Assembly: GCA_009775225.1 (NCBI GenBank) | Contig: VSPE01000019.1 | Span: forward strand, 1 to 42,829 | Reading direction: 5' to 3' | Length of the DNA: 42,829 bases | DNA from: Muribaculaceae bacterium | Lineage (GTDB): Bacteria > Bacteroidota > Bacteroidia > Bacteroidales > Muribaculaceae | Part shown: in pieces, positions 42,758-42,829 of the stretch | Layout: every line of letters begins with the position of its first letter | Numbering within the stretch: the first letter of the stretch is position 1 | Position numbers and translations under genes: made by a program | The notes under the pieces: generated by a model | Database searches by the model: none | The model's input: only the letters and a program-made list of their open reading frames with translations | Told to the model about the DNA's origin: nothing

Positions 42758-42829
42758 TGGCGTCTTTTAAAATCTGTTAATGCGAAATTATTAAACTCTG
42801 TATTCATGTTGGTTACGCGATTTTCAGGC

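Overview
The window looks like chromosomal DNA of a Bacteroidales bacterium. Muribaculaceae is my best guess, from the fairly high GC and the set of Bacteroidales-restricted families. Evidence includes repeated Bacteroidetes-type -7 boxes (TAnnTTTG), a SusC/SusD pair, type IX secretion genes porU and porV, the families DUF6242, DUF6089 and DUF6377, and the near absence of Shine-Dalgarno sites. No tRNA, rRNA, insertion sequence, phage gene or CRISPR array was seen.

Plus strand, 1-20595. After a possible C-terminal scrap of an upstream gene come a Cu/Zn efflux permease with a fused heavy-metal-binding domain, serB, and an overlapping group: patatin-type outer-membrane phospholipase, proC, ssb, then a zinc metallopeptidase and ribD. 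A promoter at 8306-8337 opens an envelope block: DUF6242 lipoprotein, DUF6089 barrel protein, uppS, bamA and two ompH/skp paralogues, closed by a strong terminator. An Lrp/AsnC regulator follows. Next is a methylmalonyl-CoA epimerase / sodium-pumping decarboxylase cluster (mce, mmdA, an OadG-like subunit with an extracytoplasmic lamin-tail domain, biotin carrier, oadB), which fits a succinate-to-propionate route coupled to Na+ export.

20596-21127 is the only long gene-free stretch. It holds the oadB terminator and two near-identical 55-nt direct repeats with hairpin potential.

Minus strand, 27581 down to 21128: rex, a degenerate fumarylacetoacetase-like protein, porU, porV and ispF. A redox sensor thus leads a group containing the sortase and shuttle of the type IX secretion system.

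Minus strand, 42757 down to 27713: a polysaccharide utilization locus. A DUF6377 membrane-bound regulator is followed by SusC, SusD, a surface glycan-binding lipoprotein with two tandem modules, a BACON-GH16 endoglucanase, a GH5 enzyme and two GH3 exo-glucosidases. The enzyme set points to a beta-glucan (mixed-linkage or beta-1,3). The susC upstream region carries a -7 box, a perfect 9-bp inverted repeat and a third copy of its half-site. A strong terminator separates the binding-protein genes from the enzyme genes.

Most of the window is ordinary core genome plus one utilization locus. I found no clearly new system. The best leads are the duplicated intergenic element, the lamin-tail/OadG fusion, the pseudoenzyme-like gene in the porU operon and the ACCAAT sites before susC.
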